A DNA stretch of 64,000 nucleotides from Kocuria sp. TGY1127_2 (GCF_013394385.1 NZ_AP022834.1:1674001-1738000), one strand, 5' to 3'. Positions 18,262 to 27,642 are shown, numbered from the stretch's first letter. Notes: generated from the letters alone by a model not told the origin. Numbers and translations: made by a program.

Positions 18262-18981
18262 TCAGCGGGGTCTGGATGCGGCGACTTCGCGTGCCCGGGT
18301 TGCCAAAGAATCGTCGATCTCAACGGGATGGAAGGAACCGAATTTCGCCTCAGCCGCATGGCGGATCAAATAGTCGGAGATCCGGGGATTCTTGGGAAGC
18401 AGAGACCCGTGCAGATAGCTGCCGATGACGTGATGGACGCGTGCGCCTTCGCCATCGTCGTCCAGGTTGTTCCCCTCCCCCTTGGTCACCGTTCCCAAAC
18501 GCTCGACACTATGACCCAGGAACGTGAGTCCGGAGTGGTTCTCATAACCGACGATCGTGCCGAACTCTTCCGACTCGATCACGATGTTCCCAATCAAGCG
18601 TTCCTCTCCTCCGACGGTGTGTGCGTCGAAGAGTCCGATTCCGTCCAGGACCTCGCCCCCGACGGTCCGGAACTCCTTGCCGAACAGTTGATAGAGACCG
18701 CAAATGACAAGCATCGGGGTCCCGGCCTCGGCCTTGGAGCGAAGCACTGGGGCAATCCGATGAAGGTCGTCCTGAATCACGGTCTGGCCCGAATCCTGGC
18801 CTCCGCCGCCGACGAGGATGTCGAAGTCCTCCGGGAAAACATCCCCGGGGTTGTAGTCGATGATCTCGGCGGCCAGGCCATGCTGACGAGCTCGCCTGGC
18901 CAGCGACAGCACGTTGCCCCAGTCCCCGTAGATGTTCATATCCCGCGGATACAGTTGAAGGATTTTCAAGGTCTCGGTCAT
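18262..18981 (-). CDS. gatD: lipid II isoglutaminyl synthase, glutamine amidotransferase subunit GatD
   Basis: Class I glutamine amidotransferase that releases ammonia for amidation of D-Glu in lipid II; works in complex with MurT. 239 aa. The nucleophile is Cys94 (LVICGLYQLFG) and the catalytic His191 lies in IGSYLHGSLL, at or near the positions known for the Staphylococcus aureus enzyme (Cys94, His189). The start codon overlaps the stop of murT by four bases. Peptidoglycan amidation of this kind is usual in Micrococcales. Confidence 0.94.
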   Translation of the reverse strand: MTETLKILQLYPRDMNIYGDWGNVLSLARRARQHGLAAEIIDYNPGDVFPEDFDILVGGGGQDSGQTVIQDDLHRIAPVLRSKAEAGTPMLVICGLYQLFGKEFRTVGGEVLDGIGLFDAHTVGGEERLIGNIVIESEEFGTIVGYENHSGLTFLGHSVERLGTVTKGEGNNLDDDGEGARVHHVIGSYLHGSLLPKNPRISDYLIRHAAEAKFGSFHPVEIDDSLATRAREVAASRPR

Positions 18982-20273
18982 CCGATATCAGCAACCTCGG
19001 TCGTCTTGGCCAGCTCGCGGCGCAGGGCGAGCATGGACGTGTAGGTACAGAAAACGCGCATCGGCTGATCCCCCGAGCCGCGGACGAATTCGTCAAGCGC
19101 GCTCGAGAGATCGGTGTTGACGGCGCGCACGGGTACGTCGTCGTGCTCGAGGCGCAGCGCCATATCGTACGCCCGCGTTCCGGAGACGACGTCGACCCCG
19201 CTGGATTGCAGCGACTCGAAGTCGACGTCCCAAAGCCAGGACACGTCCCGACCATCGGCGTACTCGTCGTTGATCGTGATCATGGTCGCGTAATCGCCGC
19301 CGGTGGCGGAGGCTAGGGAGAGACGGAACCCCGCCGGGTTCTTGACGAGTAGGAGCTGAAGCGTGCGGTCACCGATACGAACCGACTCTCCGCGTCCGAA
19401 TGCCGGAGTCACTTTGGACAGTTCGGACAGCAAAGCATTCTCATCGGCTTCCTCGCCCATGACCTCGAGGGTCAGCGCCAACGCGCCGGCAGCGTTGTAG
19501 ATGTTGTAGATACCGTAGAGGTTGATGTCCGTGGTGACTTCACGGTCGCCGATCAGCACATGTGTGCTGGTGCCCTCGAAGGATGTGAGGGTCACCGACG
19601 CATCCGGCAGATTCTCTGCCTGTTGCGCAGGCCTGTTGTCCCGCATTTCGTCGTCGGACGGGAACCGGGATCGCAAGGAGGGGGAAAGGCCGTAATAGGC
19701 CACGTCGGTCCCCTTTCCGACATCCTGCGAAATGCGGCGGATACGCGGGTCCTCGCGGTTCAGTACCACGGTTCCGGTGGTTGCCTGGGCGACCTTGGTC
19801 AGCATCTTGCGGGTCGTGTCGATTTCGCCAAAACGATCCAATTGATCGCGCATCACGTTGAGGAGCAAGGCGTACCTCGGCTGAATCAGCTTGACGAAGT
19901 GAACCGCATGCGCCTCGTCCAGTTCGAGCACGGCAATATCGGCGTCCAGTTTGCCCTTCAGGTTCATTTCGCCCAGAAGAGCTGCCGCGACGCCGCGGAC
20001 GAAGTTCGACCCCGTACGGTTCGTGAAGACCTTGAGCCCTTGGGACTCGAGGAGCTGGACGGCCATTTTGGTGGTCGTGGTCTTGCCGTTGGTGCCTGAC
20101 ACGACCACAACGCCGCGCGGGAGCTTGGACAGTTCACGAGCGACGAATCCGGGATCGAACTTCTCCATGACCAGCCCGGGGAAAGCAGATCCTCCCCCAC
20201 GAAGCTTGGATACGTATCGAATGCCTTGGCCGATCAGGCGGGTGGCGGGTCTGAAGATGACAGGTCTTGGCAT
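18978..20273 (-). CDS. murT: lipid II isoglutaminyl synthase, Mur-ligase-like subunit MurT
   Basis: ATP-dependent Mur-ligase-type subunit that activates the D-Glu carboxylate of lipid II, supplied with ammonia by GatD; 431 aa. The P-loop GTNGKTTTTK is near residue 60, the central Mur ligase domain contains LELDEAH, and the C-terminal DUF1727 domain has SWLWDVDF with Asp349, the residue that completes the catalytic triad with GatD. The zinc-ribbon segment of MurT, which carries four cysteines in S. aureus (about residues 202-227), is present in length but has no cysteine here; the protein's only Cys is near residue 408. It is cotranscribed with gatD. Confidence 0.93.
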   Translation of the reverse strand: MPRPVIFRPATRLIGQGIRYVSKLRGGGSAFPGLVMEKFDPGFVARELSKLPRGVVVVSGTNGKTTTTKMAVQLLESQGLKVFTNRTGSNFVRGVAAALLGEMNLKGKLDADIAVLELDEAHAVHFVKLIQPRYALLLNVMRDQLDRFGEIDTTRKMLTKVAQATTGTVVLNREDPRIRRISQDVGKGTDVAYYGLSPSLRSRFPSDDEMRDNRPAQQAENLPDASVTLTSFEGTSTHVLIGDREVTTDINLYGIYNIYNAAGALALTLEVMGEEADENALLSELSKVTPAFGRGESVRIGDRTLQLLLVKNPAGFRLSLASATGGDYATMITINDEYADGRDVSWLWDVDFESLQSSGVDVVSGTRAYDMALRLEHDDVPVRAVNTDLSSALDEFVRGSGDQPMRVFCTYTSMLALRRELAKTTEVADIG

Positions 20274-20323
20274 GGAATCAATCCTAACCCGTGCCTTTCC
20301 GCAATATTTGCCATGATGGGGTG

Positions 20324-21331
20324 ATGAATTCGACGCATACGACGGCGCCTCACTGCTTTCCCGATTCGCCTTTCATCTGGCGCGATCTTTCATGGCCCGA
20401 GCGACAGCCCGTGGTCAGAGTCGAGCCGTACGTCGACAATTCACCGAGCGGCGAGATCGTATCGATACCATTACCTCCCGGCAGCGTCCTCAATATCCGG
20501 TTGCTCGCAGAGGACGAGGACAACGCGGGTCTATGGTGCAGCGGCTTCGCCCATGGTGAGTTCGACGTCGACGCACGGCCGTCTTTCCGGACCGTCCCCT
20601 GCCCACAGGGGAACCGCATCACGAAGGGACAGCAGTGCCGGTTGTGCATGCACTTGGACAAATTTCGGCCCATTCACCGCGCTCACAGAGGAGCGGAACT
20701 GTCAGAGGTCGCGCGCGCCTACATCGGCCGTCCGCATTGGTTGTACGTCGCGACGTTTCCCGATGGCACGTCAAAAGTCGGCACCGCGCACGAAAGATCC
20801 AAGGTCACACGCCTCGATCAACAAGCGGTCGCCCGAGCCAGCTACGTCGCCCTCGCCGATGACGGCTTGGAGGTCCGGCGACTCGAAGACGCAGTGACGC
20901 AGACCGTCAAGCTCACTCAGCTCAAGAGAGTCTCGGCAAAGTACAAGGCATGGCTGAACCCCGAGGACCCGGAGGAGCTGACAAGAATCCACGACCAGAT
21001 CGCAGCCACGGTCCGCGAGGAGCTGTCTGCATGGGACGATTCGAGCTACCGCGTGGTGACAGAGCGGTGGACGCCAGGCGGCGCGATGCTGCGAGCTTAC
21101 GAGCAGCTGGGCACGACGCAATCCCGGCCGCTGCAAGGATACGAGGCGTGGACCTCCGCACCTCGGCGTTTCCTGGCGGATTCCGGTACCGGCCCGTTTC
21201 TTTCTGGATGTGCCGAAAACGATCCCGACACGGCCGGATGGTTGCTCAATACGGCCGTACTGAAAAACAGGATGTGTGCCGTCTTCCTCGGCGACGACGG
21301 ACCGGTGAGCTTTCAGGATTCGCTGTTCTAG
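20324..21331 (+). CDS. DUF2797 domain-containing protein
   Basis: Protein of 335 aa matching the actinobacterial DUF2797 family. It contains a cysteine cluster in the first third (a single Cys in TVPCPQG, then QQCRLCMHL) that could bind zinc, followed by HWLYVATFPDGTSKVGTA, which looks like the start of a GIY-YIG-like fold. Biochemical role is unknown. The ATG at 20324 is preceded by GGGG; an upstream in-frame ATG at 20291 is less likely. It is divergent from murT, with only 50 bases between the two starts. Confidence 0.75.
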   Translation: MNSTHTTAPHCFPDSPFIWRDLSWPERQPVVRVEPYVDNSPSGEIVSIPLPPGSVLNIRLLAEDEDNAGLWCSGFAHGEFDVDARPSFRTVPCPQGNRITKGQQCRLCMHLDKFRPIHRAHRGAELSEVARAYIGRPHWLYVATFPDGTSKVGTAHERSKVTRLDQQAVARASYVALADDGLEVRRLEDAVTQTVKLTQLKRVSAKYKAWLNPEDPEELTRIHDQIAATVREELSAWDDSSYRVVTERWTPGGAMLRAYEQLGTTQSRPLQGYEAWTSAPRRFLADSGTGPFLSGCAENDPDTAGWLLNTAVLKNRMCAVFLGDDGPVSFQDSLF

Positions 21332-21426
21332 GAGGCACCGTGATGGAATCCCACGATTCGCAATCCTCGTGAACCGTGGGTGTCATGCCGCTTCTTGGCA
21401 TGTCCGTAATGCCTATGGTGGAAAAC

Positions 21427-22041
21427 ATGAGTATCAATGAGTCAGCTTCCACCCATTCCATGCCTGGGCTTCCTATCCGTACGATCACGGCCTATACCGG
21501 TTCCGCGACCGGTAACGACGCCGTGTACACCGAGGCGGTTCGCCGGCTGGCCGTTGTATTAGCTCAGCGAGGCATCGGCGTCGTCTATGGCGGAGGCAAG
21601 GTCGGGCTCATGGGGATTCTCGCGGACTCCGCCCTCCATGTCGGAGGCACAGTTCACGGGGTTATGCCTCAATCTTTAGTCGAAGGTGAAATTGCGCACG
21701 CAGGGCTGACGACCCTCGACGTCGTCGGAGACATGCACCAACGGAAGAACAGGATGGCCGAGCTCGGTGATGCTTTTGTGGCCTTGCCCGGTGGAGCCGG
21801 AACACTCGAGGAACTCTTCGAGACATGGACCTGGCAGCACCTTGGACTGCATTCGAAACCCGTTGCGCTCTACAACGTCAATGGCTTTTGGGACCCCCTT
21901 CTCGACCTTCTCGACCACATGGTCGAAGAAGGGTTTCTGCGGGAGAATCTGCGGCACTCGCTCATTGTCGAATCTGAACCTGAGCTTCTACTTGAGGCCC
22001 TGAGTACTTGGCAGCCTCTCGAACCCAAATGGGCGAGCTAG
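21427..22041 (+). CDS. LOG family protein (TIGR00730-type)
   Basis: Rossmann-fold protein of about 205 aa of the LOG family, which hydrolyses nucleoside monophosphates (cytokinin ribotides in plants) and is often misnamed lysine decarboxylase. The family signature PGGAGTLEE and the upstream GGGKVGLMG and MHQRKNRM motifs are present. Several in-frame starts exist between 21376 and 21427; the ATG at 21427 is chosen for its position relative to the conserved core and a GGTGG sequence upstream. The gene converges on the HIT gene with only three bases between the stop codons. Confidence 0.85.
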   Translation: MSINESASTHSMPGLPIRTITAYTGSATGNDAVYTEAVRRLAVVLAQRGIGVVYGGGKVGLMGILADSALHVGGTVHGVMPQSLVEGEIAHAGLTTLDVVGDMHQRKNRMAELGDAFVALPGGAGTLEELFETWTWQHLGLHSKPVALYNVNGFWDPLLDLLDHMVEEGFLRENLRHSLIVESEPELLLEALSTWQPLEPKWAS

Positions 22042-22044
22042 CAA

Positions 22045-22623
22045 TCAGCTCGTGGGGTCATTGGGGTTAATCAGGTCTTTCGGCCATGCTTCCGCGACGA
22101 TGCGACGGATCTGGTCCAGAGTCTGAGTGACGGTTTTGGTTCCGGCGACGATCGGCAAGAAATTGGTATCACCGTTCCACCGGGGAACCACGTGCTGATG
22201 GAGATGCGCCGCGATTCCGGCCCCACCGACTTTGCCCTGATTCATGCCCATGTTGAACCCGGCTGCGTTGGAGGTTTCGCGGAGAACCCTCATGGCTGCC
22301 TGCACGCAGGCTGACATTTCTGCGGTCTCAGCCGAATCGATTTCGTCGAATTGAGCCACGTGACGGTACGGGCAGACCAACAGATGCCCCGGATTGTAGG
22401 GATAAAGGTTCAGGACCACGTACACGTGTTCTCCCCTGTACACGATCAGCGATTCCTCATCGCTGCGTTCCGGGGCGACGCAGAACGGACACGAATTCTC
22501 CGTGTAGTCCTTCTGGCCCCCGCTGACGTAGGCCCGGCGGTGCGGTGTCCACATGCGCTGGAACGCATCGGGCACGCCGGGCAACACGAAATCGTCGGTC
22601 GAGTAGTCAGGTTCCTCCGTCAT
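22045..22623 (-). CDS. HIT-family nucleotide phosphorylase/hydrolase
   Basis: Histidine-triad protein, 192 aa. The catalytic triad HLHQHVV puts histidines at 140, 142 and 144. Cys45 and Cys48 (SCPFC) with His89 suggest the zinc site of the actinobacterial Ap4A phosphorylase-like branch. In most relatives this gene directly follows thrS; here about 6.5 kb of biotin and other genes lies between the two. Confidence 0.92.
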   Translation of the reverse strand: MTEEPDYSTDDFVLPGVPDAFQRMWTPHRRAYVSGGQKDYTENSCPFCVAPERSDEESLIVYRGEHVYVVLNLYPYNPGHLLVCPYRHVAQFDEIDSAETAEMSACVQAAMRVLRETSNAAGFNMGMNQGKVGGAGIAAHLHQHVVPRWNGDTNFLPIVAGTKTVTQTLDQIRRIVAEAWPKDLINPNDPTS

Positions 22624-22729
22624 GTCTCCAGCTTAGGTCGTCCGCACGCCACGATGCGGTTCCGTACGTATTGAGCCTTCATGACATCGACGCATTTATT
22701 CAGGTGAGCACGGGTATAAGTTGGAAATC

Positions 22730-23233
22730 ATGCGATCCCTCTCCGAGACCGAGATCAGAAACAGCTTCATCAATTGCAGCCAGGGTGAGGCTCAACGGCT
22801 CCACCTTCCCACCGGCCTTTCCCACATTGAGTGGGAGTCACAGGCATTCCTCGGATGGATCGATCCCAAGAGCCCGCAACGCGGCTACGTGGTCGCGGAG
22901 ACCGACGATGGGCCCAAAGGCATAGTTCTCCACAGGACGCCGCAGCACGGTCGACCCACAGCCCAAATGTGCCAGTTCTGCATGACGCTGCATGGCGGCA
23001 GTGGCGTGTCGATGTATTCCGCTCAACGTCCCGCTACGAAGAAGGAACGCTATTCCTCCCTGGGCACGTACTTGTGCTCCGATTTGGGGTGCTCAGAGTA
23101 CGCCGTGAACAGAAAACGGCCCCTCGGCATTCGGCAGATGGAAGAAACCATGACCATCGAGGACCGTAAGGATCGCACCGCCAACAACGTGGAGCGTCTC
23201 ATCAACCGGCTCAAAGAGCGATCCATGCCGTGA
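22730..23233 (+). CDS. FBP-type treble-clef zinc-finger protein (EF-G-binding FusB family domain)
   Basis: Protein of 167 aa resembling the C-terminal treble-clef zinc-finger domain of FusB/FBP proteins that bind elongation factor G. Four cysteines in the pattern CQFC...C...C (residues about 85-130) fit the zinc site. FusB proteins of staphylococci rescue EF-G from fusidic acid; the actinobacterial stand-alone domain has no proven role. The ATG at 22730 is preferred over a TTG nine bases upstream. It converges on bioD with 25 bases between them. Confidence 0.75.
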   Translation: MRSLSETEIRNSFINCSQGEAQRLHLPTGLSHIEWESQAFLGWIDPKSPQRGYVVAETDDGPKGIVLHRTPQHGRPTAQMCQFCMTLHGGSGVSMYSAQRPATKKERYSSLGTYLCSDLGCSEYAVNRKRPLGIRQMEETMTIEDRKDRTANNVERLINRLKERSMP

Positions 23234-23258
23234 CGCTCGGTGCCGGATCTCTTGGTGC

Positions 23259-24008
23259 CTAGAGCCAGCCCCCACGGAATTCCTCGAGACACAGAGACCC
23301 TCTCTGGATTGTGAACATTCTCGCCCGATACTCTGCGGCACGATGCATCAGAAATCTCAGGTTGGCCCTCTCGACGGCGTCTGGCCGAGACGAGGTTCCC
23401 GAAACAACGAGGCATGAGGGAAGCACGCCACGACGGTCCAAATGTTCCATGGCCAATTGAGTGTGATTCTGGGTCCCCAGGCCAGGTCGGCAGACGAGAG
23501 CAAGGCGTACCCTTAGGTTCCCCGCGGCTACTCTATCGGCGCGCCGACGCAGGGTCTCGACGACCTCGACCACTGTCTCGCCTTCAGGGGTCAAGGCCAC
23601 CGTGACTCCCCCGGACCCTTCGATCACCAGCGTTGTCGAAGTGCTCAGGTGCGAGTTCCAGCGTGCCAGGTGGGATTCCATCGAAGGCAATTCGACATCC
23701 GTCGAATCGGACCAGTCCAGCGCGTCTCGAGGCGCCATCGCGGGGCCGAGCCTTGCTCCTTCCGAACCGGTCAACCCTTTCGGATGTCCCATCAGGTCGA
23801 AGCACTCCTCGACGTCTCCGGGCTCCCCTGGCTGCAGACCCGTCTGGACTGGTTTGTCGATGTGGACTTGTCCCGTTCCTCTCAAGATTTCTCCCGCGAA
23901 TACCGCCGTGGTCCACGTTTTGCCGACCTCTGTGTCGGTCCCCGTGACCACCCAGATCGAGGTTTGTGGAAGGGAGCTCGTGGCGCAGGGATCAGAAGGT
24001 GTGATCAC
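23259..24008 (-). CDS. bioD: dethiobiotin synthase
   Basis: ATP-dependent carboxylase closing the ureido ring: 7,8-diaminopelargonate plus CO2 to dethiobiotin. 249 aa. The P-loop GTDTEVGKT is at residues 23-31, and KPVQTGL and EGSGG motifs are typical of BioD. The start is GTG at 24008, overlapping the stop of the bioF-P450 gene (GTGA); the frame continues upstream inside that gene without meaning. The last 30 residues are less conserved. Third gene of the bioA-bioF/P450-bioD operon. Confidence 0.92.
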   Translation of the reverse strand: MITPSDPCATSSLPQTSIWVVTGTDTEVGKTWTTAVFAGEILRGTGQVHIDKPVQTGLQPGEPGDVEECFDLMGHPKGLTGSEGARLGPAMAPRDALDWSDSTDVELPSMESHLARWNSHLSTSTTLVIEGSGGVTVALTPEGETVVEVVETLRRRADRVAAGNLRVRLALVCRPGLGTQNHTQLAMEHLDRRGVLPSCLVVSGTSSRPDAVERANLRFLMHRAAEYRARMFTIQRGSLCLEEFRGGWL

Positions 24009-26302
24009 GAATTCTCCGCAATGACGTGTTGTGGGGATTGGAAAGACAGAAGCGTCAGCCACGAGGGTGCGACACCGCTCGGACGCAGACCGGGCAGGCT
24101 GCGGGCCAACTCGTGGATCACGAGCGAGGACTCCTGTTCGGCGAGCGCCGCACCGAGGCAACGGTGGATTCCGTGTCCGAAGGCCAGCCGGTGGTCCGGC
24201 AGTGCGTCGCCTGAAAGACGGAGGAGCAGGTGATCGCCGGGTTCCGTGTGCAGTCCGGGCCGGTCGGTCGGAACCGCTGATTCCCGCCGCCAGGTGGGAA
24301 CCGATGAACTCCTGCGGAGGGTCTCGCGGATGAGTTCCTCGGCCGCGCCCGGTCCGGATTTGGGGTTCCCGAGTTCCGTCCAAAGAGAGCGATCACCGAG
24401 TGCCCGGTGGAGAGCCGTGCTGATCAGCATTCTGGTGGTCTCCTGCCCGGCGATGACCAGGAAGTATCCCAGGGAGACAACACGTTCGACGCTGATTCCG
24501 GCATCGAGCAGGCTCGCGAAGAGGTTCTCACCGCCGCGCGATTCTTGGACAGCGCTCCTGAGCCAGACGTAGAACTCCGCAGCCGAGCGAGCCAACCGTA
24601 TCTGTCGGGACCGCTCGGGCCATCCCCAGAACAATTCGAGGGAGTCCGCACTCCACCGTTGCAATTCGGGGGACCCGGGAGCGGGCATTCCGGAGAGCAT
24701 CTGCAGGCTCCGGGCGGGGACGGCGAAGGAAATAGTGCGGGAAAGGTCCACCGGCCCCGAGCCGAGGTCGGCTTCCAGTTCTTTGATGCTTTCTCGGCAG
24801 ATTCGACGGATGTCGGGAAGTCTGCGTCTGACCGTGGCCGCCGAGAAGTACGGGGTCGTGACCCTTCGCACCCTTCGATGCAATTCGCCTGTCGCGGAAG
24901 CGAGGACCGGAGGCAGTTGGAATCCGACCTTGGCCAGGATCCGTCGAGCGGCCGGGTCCAGAGGGACGTTGCTCGTCAGCGCGTTGTCCGGGAGGAATGA
25001 CCGGGGATCGCCCATGACTTCTCGCACCACGTTCGGGTCCTCGACCAGGATCTGCCGGTGACGGTGTTCGGGCGGACGAGCGTCCCGCGCGGCGAAGGGA
25101 CAACTGTCCGTGATCCCCCATGCCCGTTCGACCGAGGAAGCGACGTGTTCGAGCGCGATGACGAGCTTGTCCGGCCGGTGGTCGGCATGAACGGACAACC
25201 TGATACGGGAGATGTTGTCGGGAACGCTCGGGGGCCGGAAGACTCCCACTCGGATTCCGGCCTCGTCCAGTTCCCGGGCTACCGCGAGTGCGGATGCCGC
25301 GGAAGGCATGCGGAGGGACAGGATGGGCCCGTCTCCGCCGTCCAGCACGCGTTCGACGGCGGAGCGTCGTCCGAGCACCGTCCGGGCGAGGCGGCGCCGC
25401 TCCTCGAGCCTGCCCGCGAGATTCTGTTCGGCGGCGGCGGTGCAGGCGTCGAGGGTGGCCGCAGCCACAAGCGGCGACAAGCCGGTATCGAAGACAAAGG
25501 GACGGGCGGTGTTGACCATGTGGTCGCGCCACAGGGCGGCTCGGGTCTCCGAGCCTCCGAAGAGGATCACGCCGCCTTGTCCCGCGAGCGCTTTGGAGAG
25601 GGAAGCCGTGACGATGACCGGTACCGTCACATCTCGCTCCCGACTCCATAGCCCGTGTCCTCCGGTGAGGGTTCCGTCCGGAACGGTGGCGAAGCTATGG
25701 GCCTCATCGACGACCAGAAGAGCCCGGTGGGCCGCGCAGAGTCCTGCGAGCGCGTCCAGGTCGGTCGCGTCCCCCAGAACGGAATACACCGACTCCACGA
25801 CGACGGCGATGCGACCGCCCGGTTGTGCTTGCCGTGCGTTCTCCAGCGCATGCGCCAGCTCGGCAAGGTTTTGATGAGGGAAGAGTTCGTGGCGGGACGT
25901 CGCTGCTCGCGCTGCGTCGCGCAGGCTCGCGTGCACGTGCTCGTCCATCAGTAGTGTGGTTCCCGGGGAGTCAAGGGCACCGATGACGCCCAGGTTGGCC
26001 AGGTATCCCGACGAGAAGACGAGCGCGTCCGTCGCTCCCGCCAAGCGCGAGAGCGCCAATTCGAGCTTCCGGTGTGCCGGGTACGTGCCGGCGACGACGC
26101 GGGAGGACCCCGCGCCTACGGGTGCGGGGTCCCGACGACCGGGTAAGCCGCGTGAACCCAGACCCAGATAGTCATTGGAGCGGAAATCCATCAGCGTCGC
26201 ACTCGATTTTGTCGCAGGGGGCGCGTCGGCCGTTCGGTTCAGATTGCGCCGTTTCCGTACGCGTTGCCGGTTCTCGGCCCATTCGTTCCAATCGGTGTTC
26301 AT
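24005..26302 (-). CDS. bioF: 8-amino-7-oxononanoate synthase fused to a cytochrome P450
   Basis: One uninterrupted 765-aa frame with two complete enzymes. Residues 1 to about 395 are BioF, the PLP enzyme joining a pimeloyl thioester with alanine: Asp199 in VVDEAH and Lys237 in TASLSKALAG are the cofactor residues. Residues about 400-765 are a P450: I-helix AGQETT at 618-623, K-helix E656-x-x-R659, and haem-binding FGHGIHRC with Cys715. The pairing recalls Bacillus subtilis BioI, a P450 that cleaves acyl-ACP to pimeloyl-ACP, the BioF substrate, so the fusion may make and use pimeloyl-ACP in one protein. This is inference; the P450 could have another substrate. The start overlaps the bioA stop (ATGA). 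No frameshift or stop separates the halves. Confidence 0.9.
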   Translation of the reverse strand: MNTDWNEWAENRQRVRKRRNLNRTADAPPATKSSATLMDFRSNDYLGLGSRGLPGRRDPAPVGAGSSRVVAGTYPAHRKLELALSRLAGATDALVFSSGYLANLGVIGALDSPGTTLLMDEHVHASLRDAARAATSRHELFPHQNLAELAHALENARQAQPGGRIAVVVESVYSVLGDATDLDALAGLCAAHRALLVVDEAHSFATVPDGTLTGGHGLWSRERDVTVPVIVTASLSKALAGQGGVILFGGSETRAALWRDHMVNTARPFVFDTGLSPLVAAATLDACTAAAEQNLAGRLEERRRLARTVLGRRSAVERVLDGGDGPILSLRMPSAASALAVARELDEAGIRVGVFRPPSVPDNISRIRLSVHADHRPDKLVIALEHVASSVERAWGITDSCPFAARDARPPEHRHRQILVEDPNVVREVMGDPRSFLPDNALTSNVPLDPAARRILAKVGFQLPPVLASATGELHRRVRRVTTPYFSAATVRRRLPDIRRICRESIKELEADLGSGPVDLSRTISFAVPARSLQMLSGMPAPGSPELQRWSADSLELFWGWPERSRQIRLARSAAEFYVWLRSAVQESRGGENLFASLLDAGISVERVVSLGYFLVIAGQETTRMLISTALHRALGDRSLWTELGNPKSGPGAAEELIRETLRRSSSVPTWRRESAVPTDRPGLHTEPGDHLLLRLSGDALPDHRLAFGHGIHRCLGAALAEQESSLVIHELARSLPGLRPSGVAPSWLTLLSFQSPQHVIAENS

Positions 26303-27642
26303 CCGTGGACCTCGTCAATCGCTTCGATGATCCCGTGGCAGATCTGCCGCGTCTGGGGGTCGGTGGTGATGTAGGGCGGCATCACGTAGACCAGCCGCCG
26401 GAACGGTCTGATCCAGACTCCCCGTTGCACCGCGGCCCGGGTCACGGCTCGTACATCCACGTCACAGTTCAGCTCGATGATGCCTACGGCACCCAGAACT
26501 CTCACGTCCGCGACCGAGTCCAGATTCGTGGCCGGTGCCAGACCGTGGGCAAGTGATCGTTCCAGGCGGGGCACTTGCCGTGCCCAACCGGACTCCTCGT
26601 CTGTCAAAAGTTTCAGGGAGGCCAGGGACACGGCGCAGAACATTGGATTGCCCATGAAGGTTGGGCCGTGCAGCAACGCGGCCGGCATTCCGTTTCTCCC
26701 TTCGGAGACTTCTTTCGCGACCCGTACGGTCGTGAGAGTGGCTGCGCCCGTCATGGTCCCGCCGGTCAGGGCCTTGCCCAAGCACATGATGTCCGGCTCG
26801 ATTCCGGCCCACTCCGATGCCGTCCATCGACCGGTTCTGCCGAATCCGGTGGCGATCTCGTCGAGGACGAGCAGGCATTCATGGGTGTCGCACGCGCGGC
26901 GAGCGACGGCGAGGGCTCGTGGGTCGTACACGTACATGCCTCCGGCCCCTTGAAGCACGGGTTCGAGGATGACGCCGCCGATACGGTCCCGGTGGTCGGC
27001 CAGGGTTCTTTCGAATTCCTCGGCCCACGTGTCCAGGGCTTGGTCGTCCCAGTTCCATGAACCGTGGTCGACATCGTAGTGGCCTCCGGGCGGCCTCGGG
27101 GCGAAGATATGTTGTGGCGCCAGTGGACTGAACGCGTGGTGCATTCCGTCGACAGGGTCGCACAGGCTCATGGTCGCGAAGGTGTCTCCGTGGTATCCGC
27201 CGCGAACCGTCAGCATCCGGTTCCTTTCGGGTCGGCCGACGGCGGCTTGGTACTGGATGACCATCTTGAGTGCGATCTCCACCGCTATCGATCCGGAGTC
27301 CGAGAAGAAGACGTGTTGCAGGCCTGAGGGCGTATTCGCGACGAGGCTCTCGGCCAATCGGACGGCCGGTTCGTGGGTGAGACCCCCGAACATCACGTGA
27401 GGCATGATTTCTGATTGTCGTCGTAGAGCGTCGATCAGCTTCGGGTGCGAGTGCCCGTGGACCATGGCCCACCACGAGCCCATTGCGTCGATCGCGTTAT
27501 GTTCCCGCCCGTCGGCATCGTTCAGGTGAAGCAGGGCGCCCTCGGCGGATCGAACCGAGTACAGTTGTTCCTCCCCGACCGGCGAATACGGGTGCCACAC
27601 GCGGCGAGCGTCCCGGGAGATCAGGTCCTGGGCATCAACCAC
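26299..27642 (-). CDS. bioA: adenosylmethionine--8-amino-7-oxononanoate transaminase
   Basis: PLP aminotransferase converting KAPA to 7,8-diaminopelargonate with SAM as amino donor; 447 aa. Motifs include WHPYSPV at the start, MGSWWAMVHGHSHP, FFSDSGSIAVEIALKM, LDEIATGFGRTG and the PLP lysine in CLGKALTGG. It starts with GTG at 27642 behind GGAG. It leads the operon with bioF-P450 and bioD, all overlapping by four bases. bioB is not in the window. A palindrome resembling BioQ sites lies 130 bases upstream. Confidence 0.94.
   Translation of the reverse strand: MVDAQDLISRDARRVWHPYSPVGEEQLYSVRSAEGALLHLNDADGREHNAIDAMGSWWAMVHGHSHPKLIDALRRQSEIMPHVMFGGLTHEPAVRLAESLVANTPSGLQHVFFSDSGSIAVEIALKMVIQYQAAVGRPERNRMLTVRGGYHGDTFATMSLCDPVDGMHHAFSPLAPQHIFAPRPPGGHYDVDHGSWNWDDQALDTWAEEFERTLADHRDRIGGVILEPVLQGAGGMYVYDPRALAVARRACDTHECLLVLDEIATGFGRTGRWTASEWAGIEPDIMCLGKALTGGTMTGAATLTTVRVAKEVSEGRNGMPAALLHGPTFMGNPMFCAVSLASLKLLTDEESGWARQVPRLERSLAHGLAPATNLDSVADVRVLGAVGIIELNCDVDVRAVTRAAVQRGVWIRPFRRLVYVMPPYITTDPQTRQICHGIIEAIDEVHG

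Noticed and set aside
24005-25105. P450 as a separate gene behind bioF
   Set aside because: The frame is continuous from the bioF start, with no stop and no convincing internal start with a ribosome site at the domain border.
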